The notes beneath the pieces are model-generated. The model was not told where the DNA came from. It did not search any database and was given only the letters and a program-made list of their open reading frames with translations. From positions 7,650 through 71,649 of the forward strand of contig JBKPNZ010000059.1 in the NCBI GenBank assembly GCA_046732895.1: 64,000 nt of DNA, written 5' to 3'. This DNA is from JBKPNZ01 sp046732895. GTDB taxonomy: Bacteria > Actinomycetota > Thermoleophilia > Solirubrobacterales > 70-9. Numbering within the stretch: the first letter of the stretch is position 1; each line of letters begins with the position of its first letter. Positions 33,901-42,880 of the stretch are shown piece after piece. Position numbers and translations under genes: made by a program.

Positions 33901-34343
33901 TTCGCCTCGACGTCGACGTGGACGCCTACCTGCCCCCCGACTACGTCCCGTTCGAGGCGGCGAAGATCGATGTGCACCGGCGGATCGCAGCGGCACGGGA
34001 GCCGGGTGAGCTGCGCGCCCTGCGTGCCGAGCTTCGCGACCGCTTCGGCCCGCCGCCGCAGTCCGTCACGAACCTGCTGGAGCTGCAGCGCGCGAGGATC
34101 GAGCTGGGGAAGGCCGGTGCGCGTATCGTCGAGTTCCGCGGCGGTCGGCTCTCGGCGACCCCCCTTGATCTCGACGCGGGGGCCGTCGGCCGCCTGCGCG
34201 AGCAGATCCCGGAGGCCATGTACGAGTCCCGCACCAAGACGCTGTCGGTTCGCGTACCGGACGAGCCGGCCGACCGGCTCGCGGCGGTCCTGGGGCTGGC
34301 GGAGGCGCTCGGAGCGGCGATGGCCGATCTCGCACCTGTGTAG
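30981..34343 (+). CDS. mfd: Transcription-repair coupling factor
   Basis: 1120 residues. Removes stalled RNA polymerase at DNA damage and recruits UvrA. Domains in order: UvrB-homology region at the N-terminus (residues ~20-350), RNA-polymerase interaction (CarD-like) domain around RVGDYVVHEDHGVARFAGFE, superfamily-2 helicase with Walker A GDVGYGKTE (~602), DEEQRFG (~703), SATPIPRTL, and the QxGRxGR-type motif QIRGRVGRARERA, then the C-terminal TRCF domain. Length is typical (1100-1200). Its TAG stop overlaps the -10 box of the next gene. Confidence 0.97.
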   Translation: MSLRALLDIAASDERLLGLGAAAREGRAEAKVSPSLRPYLLAALLDHPGALGERPALVVAADDIGARDLARELGAYLAPRRVRYYPSRGTGYSSHVAPPAHLVGLRIAALDALTEWEEGVEPPVVVASAVALAEAVPDASLRPGGFTLHRGEQVDLGDVAELLVEAGYERVDQVEDRGQFSVRGDILDVFPATEERAARFELFGDEIEQIRWFSTFTQRSLGDSDEVELAPAAELAVEHRELAEAALEGDDERPDLTDLLPLDALRAPLDLLPEPTAVVLASASEIEPALRDHWEDVTTAMHAEDARRLYVEVSEPLRTRASLALAGTGDETEPDERVFRSQVPTSPARSIGEAEAQLESEVRSGYRVVVCFDHRGEAERARYNLARVDAPFLGEALAPDAPAGVRLAEARVGDGFLSPELRLAVIPFRRLVHRRRAAAPPSARGRMAAAVDLRVGDYVVHEDHGVARFAGFETKTVGGVTRDYLELEYRGEDRVFAPTDQLAKITRYVGAGGEPQLSALGSKRWDAIKARARRAAQVLAGELLNLYAERRARRGHAFSPDGEWELELARSFPYRETADQLDAIEAVNGDMEAELPMDRLICGDVGYGKTEVAMRAALKAVADQKQVLMLVPTTILAQQHLGTFRERLRDFPVEVEMVSRLRKPAEVREILSRYADGKVDILIGTHRLLSRDVRAPELGLVIVDEEQRFGVRQKELLRQLKLRVDVLSLSATPIPRTLQMSLAGLRDISVIETPPEGRRPIRTYVGPFDEELVRRALERETGRGGQTFFLHNRIETLHEMAERLRALCPGVRFAEAHGQMDEGELEATMLTFLRGDADCLVATTIIESGLDIPQANTLIVERADQLGLAQAYQIRGRVGRARERAYAYLLYPSVEALTGEAAARLTTLSDHTELGSGFAIAMRDLELRGAGDLLGDEQSGHVAAVGFELYVALLDEAVEQLQAGDGAAPAEERVRLDVDVDAYLPPDYVPFEAAKIDVHRRIAAAREPGELRALRAELRDRFGPPPQSVTNLLELQRARIELGKAGARIVEFRGGRLSATPLDLDAGAVGRLREQIPEAMYESRTKTLSVRVPDEPADRLAAVLGLAEALGAAMADLAPV

Positions 34344-34346
34344 ATT
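34341..34346 (+). promoter_or_regulatory. -10 box TAGATT overlapping the mfd stop
   Basis: TAGATT includes the mfd TAG stop and lies 8 bases before GTG 34355. No ribosome site is visible before that GTG. Confidence 0.4.
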
Positions 34347-34354
34347 CCCCGGCC

Positions 34355-35668
34355 GTGCGCGTGCAGACCAAGCGGCTGATCGCCCTGATCCTCGGTGCCG
34401 CCCTCATCATCGTGCTGGCGGCCTTTGCGATCTCCGGCGATCTTGGTGAGCCCTCGATTCCGGACGGCGACGTCGCGGTGGTCCAGGACGCTCCGGACGG
34501 CAACATCACGATGGACCAGTACCAGACGGGCCTCGAGCAGGCGGCGTTCAATCTCAACCTGAAGCAGCCTCCTCCCGAGAGCGATCCGCAGTTCGCCCAG
34601 GTCAAGCAGTCGGCGCTCTCGAATCTGATCCAGACCCGCTGGGTCGAGGGGGAGGCCCAGGAGCGTGGGATCACAATCACTGATCGCGACATCGACCAGA
34701 GCCTCGATCAGATCATCCAGCAGCAGCTCGGCGGGAAGAAGGGCTACCAGAAGTTCATCAAGACCTCGCCGTTCGACGCCGACGCCGTGCGCGAGGTCGC
34801 GCGGCTCAGCGTCCTCTCACAGCGGATCCAGGCCGAGGCGCTGCCGAAGAACCCGCCCTCGGTCTCGGATTCCGAGGTCCAGGACTTCTACGACGCGAAC
34901 ATCGACCAGTTCAAGACGCCGGCCCAGCGCGACGTCCGCGAGATCCTGAACAAGGATCAGGCCGAGGTCGAGAAGGCGAAGGCGGCGCTGGAGCAGGACG
35001 ACTCGGCCGCGAATTGGAAGAAGGTCGCGGCGAAGTACTCGACCGACGACGCGACGAAGAGCCAGGGCGGGTTGCGGCAGGGCGTTGTGGCCGGTCAGAG
35101 CGAGCAGGCGCTCGACGAGCAGATCTTCCAGGCGCCGGTGGGCCAGCTCGTCGGACCCTTCAAGGGCCAGGCCGGCTACTACCTGATCGAGGTCGAGAAG
35201 GCGACACCGGAGCAGACTCAGCCGCTCGACGACCAGCTCAAGCAGCAGATCACCCAGCAGCTCCAGCAGGGGCTTCAGACGCAGGCCCAGACCAACTTCC
35301 GCGACAACTTCATCTCGAAGTGGACCTCGCGAACCTTCTGCGCTGATGACTTCATCACCGACCTGTGCGCGAACGCCGAGCCGCCGGCCGACACCTGCCC
35401 GATCGACGATCCCAGCGAGCGTGAGCAGGCCGACCCGGACACGCTCTCCCAAGGATGTGAGGCGCCGGTGACCCCGCGGGCGGTCGTCGACCCGGGCACC
35501 GCGCAGGTGTTCCCGGGCGGCCAGGCTCCGGTGAAGCCGCAGGGTGTGCAGACCGGCGCTGCGCCGGCGCAACCCACGACCCCGGGCCTGCCGATCGGTC
35601 CCAGTGGGGCGCCGACACCGGGCGGCACGGCGCCGCCCGCCCAGAGCACGCCGCCCACGGGCGGCTGA
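34355..35668 (+). CDS. SurA-like / PpiC parvulin foldase, membrane-anchored
   Basis: 437 residues. N-terminal membrane anchor or signal (RLIALILGAALIIVLAAFAI), SurA-type chaperone helices (residues ~50-190), a parvulin PPIase domain (TPAQRDVREILNKD ... WKKVAAKYSTDDATKSQGG ... GQLVGPFKGQAGYYLIEVEK) and a C-terminal Pro/Gly/Thr-rich tail of ~70 residues. Four Cys precede the tail. It assists folding of exported proteins outside the membrane. Same position (between mfd and mazG) as SurA-like proteins of other actinobacteria. Anchored because no lipobox Cys follows the hydrophobic segment. Confidence 0.9.
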   Translation: MRVQTKRLIALILGAALIIVLAAFAISGDLGEPSIPDGDVAVVQDAPDGNITMDQYQTGLEQAAFNLNLKQPPPESDPQFAQVKQSALSNLIQTRWVEGEAQERGITITDRDIDQSLDQIIQQQLGGKKGYQKFIKTSPFDADAVREVARLSVLSQRIQAEALPKNPPSVSDSEVQDFYDANIDQFKTPAQRDVREILNKDQAEVEKAKAALEQDDSAANWKKVAAKYSTDDATKSQGGLRQGVVAGQSEQALDEQIFQAPVGQLVGPFKGQAGYYLIEVEKATPEQTQPLDDQLKQQITQQLQQGLQTQAQTNFRDNFISKWTSRTFCADDFITDLCANAEPPADTCPIDDPSEREQADPDTLSQGCEAPVTPRAVVDPGTAQVFPGGQAPVKPQGVQTGAAPAQPTTPGLPIGPSGAPTPGGTAPPAQSTPPTGG

Positions 35669-36383
35669 GCCGATCGCGGCCGACCGCGATCTGGCCCTGA
35701 AGGCGCTCGAGCGCCTCGACGAGATCACCCGCCGCCTGCGGCTCGAGTGCCCGTGGGATCGCGAGCAGGATGAGCGCTCGATCGTCCCGCACACGGTCGA
35801 GGAGGCCTACGAGCTCGCCGACGCGGCCGAGCGGGGCGACGACGAGAAGCTCCTCGACGAGCTCGGCGACGTGCTCTTCCAGATCTACTTCCTCGCCCTC
35901 CTGCTCGAGGAGCGGGGCGCGGGCAGCCTTGCCGAGGTCGCCGAGGGCATGAGCGAGAAGCTCATCCGCCGCCATCCGCACGTCTTCGGGGAGGCGCAGG
36001 CCTCCAGGGACCTCAGCACGCCCGGACGCGGAGCGGAGGACGTGCTGAGCAGTGATGAAGTCCTGCGTAACTGGGACCAGATCAAGCGCGACGTGGAGGG
36101 GCGCGGCGCCGGCGAGCCGTTCGCCGACGTCCCGGAGAACCTGCCCGCCCTCCTCTACGCGCGCAAGATCCAGCGTCGTGCCGCCTCCGCGGGACTTGCC
36201 GAGGACGAGCCCGTGGGCGAGCGGCTCGAGGGCGAGGCGCGCGACGCCCCCGAGCGCTGGGTCGGCGAGACATTGTTTGCGCTCGTAGGCGTCGCCCGGC
36301 GCCTCCGAGTCGACCCCGAGCTGGCGCTGAGGGCCGCCGCGGAACGAGCCCGAGCTGAGGCTCTGGGGCGCGAAAGCCCGTAA
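35604..36383 (+). CDS. mazG: Nucleoside triphosphate pyrophosphohydrolase MazG (start uncertain)
   Basis: Cleaves dNTPs and (p)ppGpp-related nucleotides to monophosphates; housekeeping. Motifs LRLECPWDREQ, HTVEEAYELADA (EExxE), LDELGDVLFQIYF (ExxD) and RRHPHVFG in the first domain; second domain LLYARKIQRRAASAG to the end. Domain homology begins near 35694, but between there and the preceding gene's stop (35668) there is no ATG, GTG or TTG in frame; the first standard starts are GTG 35604 and GTG 35544 inside the SurA-like gene. Translation from 35604 adds ~30 arginine-rich residues. A non-standard start such as CTG 35691 or ATC 35673 is possible. Confidence 0.9.
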   Translation: MGRRHRAARRRPPRARRPRAAEPIAADRDLALKALERLDEITRRLRLECPWDREQDERSIVPHTVEEAYELADAAERGDDEKLLDELGDVLFQIYFLALLLEERGAGSLAEVAEGMSEKLIRRHPHVFGEAQASRDLSTPGRGAEDVLSSDEVLRNWDQIKRDVEGRGAGEPFADVPENLPALLYARKIQRRAASAGLAEDEPVGERLEGEARDAPERWVGETLFALVGVARRLRVDPELALRAAAERARAEALGRESP

Positions 36384-36503
36384 GGCGGCGCCACCCGGCG
36401 CCCGCAAGCAGGGGTCGCATCGCGCCAGCGCTTGAGCGCGTGGCAGAATCCTGCGCCTGCGCGCGCGCCGGCTCCTGACCGTCCCGCGTGCTTGCGACTT
36501 CAC

Positions 36504-37787
36504 ATGGGCGCGATCGATCGCATACACGCCCGCCAGATCCTCGACTCCAGGGGCAACCCGACCGTCGAGGTGGAGGTGGCCCTCGACACCGGCGCAAGCG
36601 GGCGCGCGGCCGTGCCTTCAGGCGCATCGACCGGCGAGTTCGAGGCAGCCGAGCTCCGGGACGGCGGCGAGGCGTGGGGCGGGAAGGGCGTTACGCAGGC
36701 GGTCGCGAACGTGAACGGAGCGATCGCGGAGGCGCTGACGGGAGCTCGCGCCACCGACCAGGGGGCGATCGACCGCACTCTCATCGATCTCGACGGCACA
36801 CCCAACAAGCAGCGGCTTGGGGCAAACGCCATCCTCGGCGTTTCACTCGCCGTCGCGCGGGCCGCCGCAGACGAGGCGGGCCAGCCTCTCTACGCCTTCC
36901 TGGGAGGCACCGAGGCGAGCGTGTTGCCCGTTCCGATGATGAACGTCCTGAACGGTGGCGCGCACGCGGACAACTCCGTCGACCTGCAGGAGTTCATGGT
37001 GGTGCCGGCCGGGGCCAGCGGCTACTCCGAAGGACTGCGGATGGGCGTTGAGGTGTTCCACGCGCTGAAGCGCACCCTGGCGGACCGCGGGCTCGCGACG
37101 GCTGTCGGGGACGAGGGTGGCTTCGCCCCGGATCTCGAGTCCAACGAGGCCGCGCTGGAGGTGCTGGTCACGGGCATCGAGGCCGCCGGCTACCGGCCGG
37201 GCGAGGACGTGTTCATCGCCCTCGATCCCGCGACCAGCGAGCTCTATCGGGAGTCAGACGGCTACTACGTCCTCGAGCACGAAGGTCGTGCCCTCAGTCC
37301 CGAGGAGATGGCCGCCTACTGGGCTGGTGTCCGCGAGCGCTATCCAGTCATTTCGATCGAGGATGGGATGGCGGAGGAGGACTGGGAGGGCTGGAAGCAG
37401 CTCACCGACCGCTTGGGAGATCGCTGCCAGCTCGTCGGCGATGACCTCTTCGTCACCAACACGGCGCGGCTCCAGCGCGGGATCGACGGCGGGATCGCCA
37501 ACTCCATCCTGATCAAGGTCAACCAGATCGGCACCCTCACCGAGACCCTCGAGGCGATCGAGCTGGCCCGCCGGGCCGGCTACACGGCAGTGATGTCCCA
37601 TCGCTCGGGCGAGACCGAGGACACGACGATCGCGGATCTCGCCGTCGCAACGGGTGTGGGGCAGATCAAGACCGGGGCGCCATCGCGCTCTGACCGGGTT
37701 GCCAAGTACAACCAGCTGCTGAGAATCGAGGAGGAGCTGGGCCAGCGCGCCACCTACCCTGGGCTCGAGGCCTTCGCCGGAAGGTAG
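36504..37787 (+). CDS. eno: Enolase
   Basis: 427 residues, interconverts 2-phosphoglycerate and phosphoenolpyruvate. GNPTVEVEV and SGASTGEFEA at the N-terminus; metal-binding VGDEGGFAPDL; signature SILIKVNQIGTLTETLEAI; MSHRSGETEDT with catalytic Lys/His in place. ATG 36504 chosen (MGAIDRIHARQILDSRG); the open frame runs 24 residues upstream. Possible -10 CAGAAT about 60 bases upstream. Between mazG and divIC as in other actinobacteria. Confidence 0.97.
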   Translation: MGAIDRIHARQILDSRGNPTVEVEVALDTGASGRAAVPSGASTGEFEAAELRDGGEAWGGKGVTQAVANVNGAIAEALTGARATDQGAIDRTLIDLDGTPNKQRLGANAILGVSLAVARAAADEAGQPLYAFLGGTEASVLPVPMMNVLNGGAHADNSVDLQEFMVVPAGASGYSEGLRMGVEVFHALKRTLADRGLATAVGDEGGFAPDLESNEAALEVLVTGIEAAGYRPGEDVFIALDPATSELYRESDGYYVLEHEGRALSPEEMAAYWAGVRERYPVISIEDGMAEEDWEGWKQLTDRLGDRCQLVGDDLFVTNTARLQRGIDGGIANSILIKVNQIGTLTETLEAIELARRAGYTAVMSHRSGETEDTTIADLAVATGVGQIKTGAPSRSDRVAKYNQLLRIEEELGQRATYPGLEAFAGR

Positions 37788-37815
37788 CGAGCCGTCGACG
37801 GCGAATCGATGAGGC

Positions 37816-38172
37816 GTGACCGCACGCTCGCAGGCCGCCCGTGGCTACCGCATGCGACCGGCCCCTCGGCGGGCATCGCGTGGGCGGCCACGCAGCCGCA
37901 TCCACTGGGACAAGCTGGGTCGCGTTGTCCTCGTGCTCGTCCTGTTCGCGATTCTCGTCTCGTACGTGGGCCCGACGCTGAAGTTCGTCGGGTCGTGGCG
38001 CGACGCTGGCGCGCAGCGGGCCGAGCTGCGTTCCCTCCAGCAGCAGAACACGCGTCTGCGCGAGCGTGCCGCAACGCTTGGCGAGTCCGCTGCCGCCGAG
38101 CGGGCCGCGCGCAAGCTCGGCATGGTCTCGGTCGGCGAACGCTCGTATGTGATTCGCGGCCTCGGCGACTAG
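37816..38172 (+). CDS. divIC: Septum formation initiator family (DivIC/FtsB-like) protein
   Basis: 118 residues. Basic N-terminus, one membrane segment (GRVVLVLVLFAILVSYVGP), then a coiled coil AELRSLQQQNTRLRERAATL and the conserved end AAARKLGMVSVGERSYVIRG. Links cell-wall synthesis to the divisome with FtsL and DivIB/FtsQ. The N-terminus is longer and more Arg/Pro-rich than usual. Directly downstream of eno. Confidence 0.9.
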   Translation: MTARSQAARGYRMRPAPRRASRGRPRSRIHWDKLGRVVLVLVLFAILVSYVGPTLKFVGSWRDAGAQRAELRSLQQQNTRLRERAATLGESAAAERAARKLGMVSVGERSYVIRGLGD

Positions 38173-38197
38173 CCGTCTCCCCGGCTGGGACCGCGGC

Positions 38198-40555
38198 GTG
38201 AGCGCGCCTGGTGACGAGCGCATCCTGACGGTCGGCGAGTACCTCGGCGGAGCGGTCCTACTGGCGCTGATCGTCGCGCCGATGGCGTGGGGCGCTTGGC
38301 GCGTGCGGGGCCGATTCATGCCGGGGTGGGAGGGCGCTCCGGCACGCCTGGCCGAGGCCGTGCTCACCGCCGCCGGCCTCATCTGGCTCGCCGAGATTCT
38401 CGGCACCTTCGGGTGGTTCGGGGAGTGGCAGATGGTCGTCGCCGCACTCGGCGGCGGGATCGGGGCGGGCTTGGCTGCCGGGCCCGAGCGCGGGGAGGGC
38501 CCGGTGCCACCGGCCCCCTTCCCGGGCACGATCGCCAAGTGGCTCGCGGCCCTGGCGTGTGCCGCGGTGGCAGCCGGCTGGATGGTCCCGACGCTCTCGA
38601 GCCTCGCCGGCGGCATGGATCGAGCCGACACCCTCTGGTACCACATGCCGCTCGCGGCGCGGTTCGTGCAGACCGGCTCCCTCGACCAGATCTTCTACTT
38701 CGACCCGATCTTCTTCGCGTCGTTCTATCCCTCGAACTCCGAGATCTTCCATGCGGTCCCGATTCTCACGTTCCACCGGGACATCCTCTCGCCGCTGATC
38801 AACATCGGTTGGCTCTCGGTGGGGCTGCTCGCCAGCTGGTGCATCGGGCGGCCGTACGGGCTCGCTCCGCAGGCACTGCTCGGCGGAGCGATCGCACTGG
38901 GGGCGCAGATGCTCGTCGAGTTTCAGGCAGGCGAGGCGCTCAACGACATCACCGGGGTCGTGTTCGTGCTCGCCGCCGTTGCGTTGCTCGTCAATGGCTA
39001 TGCCGCGCGCCGGGTGACCGCGGCCGGTGCCCTGACCGACCCGCCCGCCGACGCCGCAGCTGGGGTCGAGGCGGGTGCGGTCACGGGCCGCCTGATCGCA
39101 GCCGGGCCGCTGGCCGTGGCCGGGATCGCCGCCGGCGTCGCCGCCGGGATCAAGCTCTCGTTCCTCGCTCCGGTGGCCGCGCTGACCCTTGGCGTGATCG
39201 CGATCGCACCGCGCGGAAGCCGCAGGCGCGTCGCCCTGGTCTGGACGCTGCCCCTCGTGGCCGCCGGCGCCTACTGGTATCTGCGCAATCTCGCCGCCGT
39301 GGGCAACCCCATTCCATTCGTCGCTTCGCTGGGGCCGATCGACCTGCCGGCTCCGGACCGCGACTTCGAGCTTCGTCCCGACTTCGCGGTCATCCACTAC
39401 TGGAACGACTTCGACGTCTGGAAGGACTGGTTCATCCCCGGGCTCGATGAGTCGTTCGGGCTGCTCTGGCCACTGACCCTGGGCGGCATGGTCGGCGGAG
39501 CGGCCCTCGCGGTGTGGCGCGGCCGCGAGCCGGTGCTGCGGATGCTCGGTGCCGTGGTCCTCTTCACCACGCTCGCCTACGTGTTCACCCCCCTGACGGC
39601 GGCCGGGGAGGAGGGTGAGCCGATCGCGTTCGTGTGGAACGTCCGGTACATCGCCCCGGCGGCCGCCGTGGGGCTGGCGATCTTGCCGTGCATTCCGGCA
39701 CTGCGTGCGACGCCGCAACGGCGTGCAGTCGTCACCGCCGCCTTGGGCATCCTGCTCGCGGTCACGGTGGGATCGCTCGTCCAGTGGAAGCAGGGGCACG
39801 CAAAGGGCGCGCTCGCCGCCGGCGTCCTCGTGTTCTGTGCCTTCGCCATCGCCGCCTGGCTGCGCTCGCGGGGCGTGACGTGGGCGGGTGGCCGCCGACG
39901 CTTGACGCTCGCCTTGGCGGCTGGAGCCCTGGTGCTCGTGGTCGCCGGCGGCTACGCCGAGCAGCGGCACTACCTCGAGCATCGCTACGAGAACACGAGC
40001 CCCACCCTGAAGCTTGCGGCGGCACTGCGTTTCCCGCGCGACCTGCGCGATCAGCGAATCGCCATCGGCGGGATCCGTGGCGTCTTCAACCAGTACCCGT
40101 TCTACGGGACCGACCTGTCGAACCACGTGCAGTGGCTCGGGATCAAGGGACCCAATGACGCGTGGCTGCGGATCCCGACGTGCTGGCAGTGGCGAACGGA
40201 GATCAACGAGGGCGACTACGACTACGTCGTCACGACCTACGATCCGTTCAATCCTGGGCGGCTGACCAACACGAAGGAGGCGGTCTGGACGCGTCGCGAC
40301 CCCGGCGTCACCCAGGTCCTGCGCGACGGCCCCGTCGCGATCTTCAAGGTCAACCGCGAGCTCAACCCTGCAGGCTGCGCCGGCCTGCCCCGGCTGAGCG
40401 CGGCCGAGCTGAATGGCGAGTCCGTGAACGCCCGGCCGTTGGCGAATCAGCCGCCCGGGACCGGCCCGCGCCATAACGGAGCGACGCGTTCGAATGGGCG
40501 CGAGAAGCGCCGCGTGCTCCGGCACGTCCAGCGGCGCGCCGAGCGCAAGGACTGA
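38198..40555 (+). CDS. Large multi-pass membrane protein, GT-C glycosyltransferase-like
   Basis: 785 residues, about 14 membrane segments in the first ~600. The first large extracytoplasmic loop contains DRADTLWYHMPLAARFVQTG, an acidic-Tyr-His pattern seen in the donor-binding loop of GT-C (Dol/undecaprenyl-P-sugar dependent) transferases, and later SFYPSNSEIFHAVPI. The last ~150 residues are extracytoplasmic (YFYGTDLSNHVQWLG region) with Trp and Cys. Probably adds a sugar to a lipid-linked or surface glycan; donor and acceptor unknown. First gene of a seven-gene co-directional block with glycosyl- and sulfotransferases. Confidence 0.65.
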   Translation: MSAPGDERILTVGEYLGGAVLLALIVAPMAWGAWRVRGRFMPGWEGAPARLAEAVLTAAGLIWLAEILGTFGWFGEWQMVVAALGGGIGAGLAAGPERGEGPVPPAPFPGTIAKWLAALACAAVAAGWMVPTLSSLAGGMDRADTLWYHMPLAARFVQTGSLDQIFYFDPIFFASFYPSNSEIFHAVPILTFHRDILSPLINIGWLSVGLLASWCIGRPYGLAPQALLGGAIALGAQMLVEFQAGEALNDITGVVFVLAAVALLVNGYAARRVTAAGALTDPPADAAAGVEAGAVTGRLIAAGPLAVAGIAAGVAAGIKLSFLAPVAALTLGVIAIAPRGSRRRVALVWTLPLVAAGAYWYLRNLAAVGNPIPFVASLGPIDLPAPDRDFELRPDFAVIHYWNDFDVWKDWFIPGLDESFGLLWPLTLGGMVGGAALAVWRGREPVLRMLGAVVLFTTLAYVFTPLTAAGEEGEPIAFVWNVRYIAPAAAVGLAILPCIPALRATPQRRAVVTAALGILLAVTVGSLVQWKQGHAKGALAAGVLVFCAFAIAAWLRSRGVTWAGGRRRLTLALAAGALVLVVAGGYAEQRHYLEHRYENTSPTLKLAAALRFPRDLRDQRIAIGGIRGVFNQYPFYGTDLSNHVQWLGIKGPNDAWLRIPTCWQWRTEINEGDYDYVVTTYDPFNPGRLTNTKEAVWTRRDPGVTQVLRDGPVAIFKVNRELNPAGCAGLPRLSAAELNGESVNARPLANQPPGTGPRHNGATRSNGREKRRVLRHVQRRAERKD

Positions 40556-40561
40556 CGGGCG

Positions 40562-42880
40562 ATGCCGGCGATCCTGATCACGGCGCTCCTCATCGTCGCC
40601 GCCTCGCTCGCGGCCGGGTGGGTTCTGCTCGCGCTGCTCGGTGAGTCGCGGCCGACACCGCTGGCCGGTGCGGTGGGTTTCGCCGCGCTCACGGTCGCCT
40701 GTCCCCTGCTGATCCGCCTGCCCGGCCGGGCAACGACAACTGCCATCCTGCTGCTCGCCGCGCTGGTGGCGGGCGCGATCGCGGTCCGCCGCCGTCCAGC
40801 CCGCGCGCAGGAGCGCGCCCGCGGCGAGTTCACCGTGGCGCTCGCCACCGCGCTCGTGAGCCTCGCCCTCACCTGTCTGCCGTTCGCGTTCAACGAGCAC
40901 GTCGGGGTGCTCGGGGAGGGGATCTACACGAACGACCAGGCGGCCCAGCTCTACTGGACGGACTGGCTCCAGCACGGGTTCGGGCCGGAGCCGAGCGCCG
41001 TGCAGTTCGGCTATCCGACCGGGCCTCAGGCCCTCACCGCGACGGCCGCACAGGCAACGGGAGTGGAGCTCGACGATGCCTTCAACGGCCTGCTCGTCGC
41101 GATTCCCGTGCTGGCCGCCCTGGCAGCCCTCGGGGCCCTGCGCTCGCTGCCGTCCGCGCGGCGGGTGGCGGTCGCCGTGCTCGTGGGGTTGCCGTACCTG
41201 GCGGCGTCGTTCCTGGCCCAGAGCGCGTTCAAGGAGACGGTGATGGCGCTACTCGTGCTCGCCTTCGCGGTCGCGCTCGAGCGCGGGACGCTCGCCTCGG
41301 CCCGGGCGCGCGTCGGGACCCTTTTGATCCTGCCCGCGGCTGCCTTCTTCACCTACAGCGTCCCGGGGCTGGTCTGGTTCGCGGGGATCCTTGCCGTGTG
41401 GCTTGCGCTCGAGCTCGCGATGGGCGAGGTCCGCCTGCCCCTGGACGAGTGGCGCGCGGCTGCACGCGCCCATCGCCGCACGGTGGCCGTGGTGGGAGCC
41501 GTCGCCGTCGTCGTCGTCGTGCTTGGCGCGATCCAGGGCTCGGGATTCGTCAGCAAGATCGGCGACGTGCAGGCCTCGACCGGGCGCCTCTCATCGCCCG
41601 TCTGGCCCGGTGAGGCGCTGGGTATTTGGCCGGAGGGTGACTTCAGGATCGTTCGCGGCGACGTCGGCGGCGCCTACCCGGCGACCCTGATCGGCCTGAT
41701 CGTGATCGGCGCCGGCGCGGGGCTCGCCTGGCGCCGCCGGCGCTTCGCGCTGCTGGCCGCGCTGGGCGCGGCTGCGGCCGTGTACGTCGGCGCGCGGTTG
41801 TTCGCGAGCATCTACGTCGAGGCGAAGGCGCTTGCGGTTCTCGCTCCCCTCGTCGCGCTCGTCGCGCTCGGCGAGCTCCTGACGCCCAGCCACAGAGAGC
41901 AGGGCGCTGCGCGCACCGTGCGCTGGCGGCTCGTCCTCGGGGCGCTTGCGGCGGCGGCCTTCGCGGTTTCGACGCTCCTTGCGCTGCGCGCCGCACCCGT
42001 GGGGTTCGGTGGGCGCGGAGCCGAGCTCGAGTCGCTGGCGGCCAAGGCGGACGGCCAGACCGTCGTGTTCCTGGGAGTCGACCGCTTCGCCGGTTACTGG
42101 CTGCGCGACACGCTGGCCGAGAGCCCCGGCGGCTACGTGCCCGCCGAGGTTCGCGCCCGGCCGGAGAAGATCTGGCAGCAGGGGGACCCCATGGACCTCG
42201 ACACGCTCACCCCGTCGAAGCTCGACCGCTTCGACTACGCGATCACGACGAACGCCGCGTTTCAGAGCACGCCGCCACCCAACGTCGAGGAGGTGGCGCG
42301 CACCGACTCGTTCGTGCTCTGGAAGCGCACTGGCAAGACCCCGCCGCAGCGGGTGCTGAAGGAGGACGGCGATCCGGGTCGCGTGCTCGGCTGCGGCAAG
42401 GCCCACGTGGAGGTTCCGCTACCCGCGGTCTCGGCGACCGTCCTCGACGACCCGGTCGCCGGGGATCCTCTCGGCTGGAGCATTCCCTCCCCCTTCGACG
42501 CGCCGGCGAGCGCCACTCAGAGGCTGGACCTCGCGCCGGGCCGCTGGCAGCTCTCGCTCCAGTACGCGAGCCAGGTGCCGATCACCGTCGACGCGGGCGG
42601 CTCGAGCGTGGAGCTGCCCGCCTCGCTCGACGGCATGTACCTCACGCACCCGGGGGAGAACTCCTTTTGGGATGCCGGACAGGTTGAGGTGGCCACGAGG
42701 GAGCCGACGACCATCACCGTGCGAGCGAGCGAGCCGAGTGCGCTGCAGCGGGCGCTCGGCGTCGAGCGCAGGGTCTGGCTCGGTCACATCGCGGCGACGC
42801 ACGGGACGCCCCGCGACGTGCCGATCGCCGACGCCTGCAACGCCTACGTCGACCACTACCTACCGGGCGGCCGGGGATAA
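40562..42880 (+). CDS. Second large GT-C-like membrane protein with C-terminal beta domain
   Basis: 772 residues, ~11 membrane segments and then a ~260-residue extracytoplasmic part. The first loop has GEGIYTNDQAAQLYWTDWLQ and GYPTGPQALTATAAQ, again an acidic loop as in GT-C enzymes. The soluble end (RLDLAPGRWQLSLQYASQVP, TVDAGGSSVELP, QVEVATREPTTITVRASEPS) is a beta-rich module resembling carbohydrate-binding sandwiches. Six bases after the preceding gene; its TAA stop overlaps a -10 box for the sulfotransferase genes. Confidence 0.6.
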   Translation: MPAILITALLIVAASLAAGWVLLALLGESRPTPLAGAVGFAALTVACPLLIRLPGRATTTAILLLAALVAGAIAVRRRPARAQERARGEFTVALATALVSLALTCLPFAFNEHVGVLGEGIYTNDQAAQLYWTDWLQHGFGPEPSAVQFGYPTGPQALTATAAQATGVELDDAFNGLLVAIPVLAALAALGALRSLPSARRVAVAVLVGLPYLAASFLAQSAFKETVMALLVLAFAVALERGTLASARARVGTLLILPAAAFFTYSVPGLVWFAGILAVWLALELAMGEVRLPLDEWRAAARAHRRTVAVVGAVAVVVVVLGAIQGSGFVSKIGDVQASTGRLSSPVWPGEALGIWPEGDFRIVRGDVGGAYPATLIGLIVIGAGAGLAWRRRRFALLAALGAAAAVYVGARLFASIYVEAKALAVLAPLVALVALGELLTPSHREQGAARTVRWRLVLGALAAAAFAVSTLLALRAAPVGFGGRGAELESLAAKADGQTVVFLGVDRFAGYWLRDTLAESPGGYVPAEVRARPEKIWQQGDPMDLDTLTPSKLDRFDYAITTNAAFQSTPPPNVEEVARTDSFVLWKRTGKTPPQRVLKEDGDPGRVLGCGKAHVEVPLPAVSATVLDDPVAGDPLGWSIPSPFDAPASATQRLDLAPGRWQLSLQYASQVPITVDAGGSSVELPASLDGMYLTHPGENSFWDAGQVEVATREPTTITVRASEPSALQRALGVERRVWLGHIAATHGTPRDVPIADACNAYVDHYLPGGRG

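Noticed and set aside
31398..33977. Long minus-strand open frame opposite mfd
   Set aside because: Mirror of the mfd coding sequence; random-looking Arg/Leu/Ala composition and no homology pattern.
38258..40975. Very long open frame on the minus strand (over 900 codons) opposite the first GT-C-like gene
   Set aside because: It is a GC-bias shadow: composition is dominated by Arg, Gly, Glu and Asp, with no recognisable motif, while the plus strand encodes a clear membrane protein.
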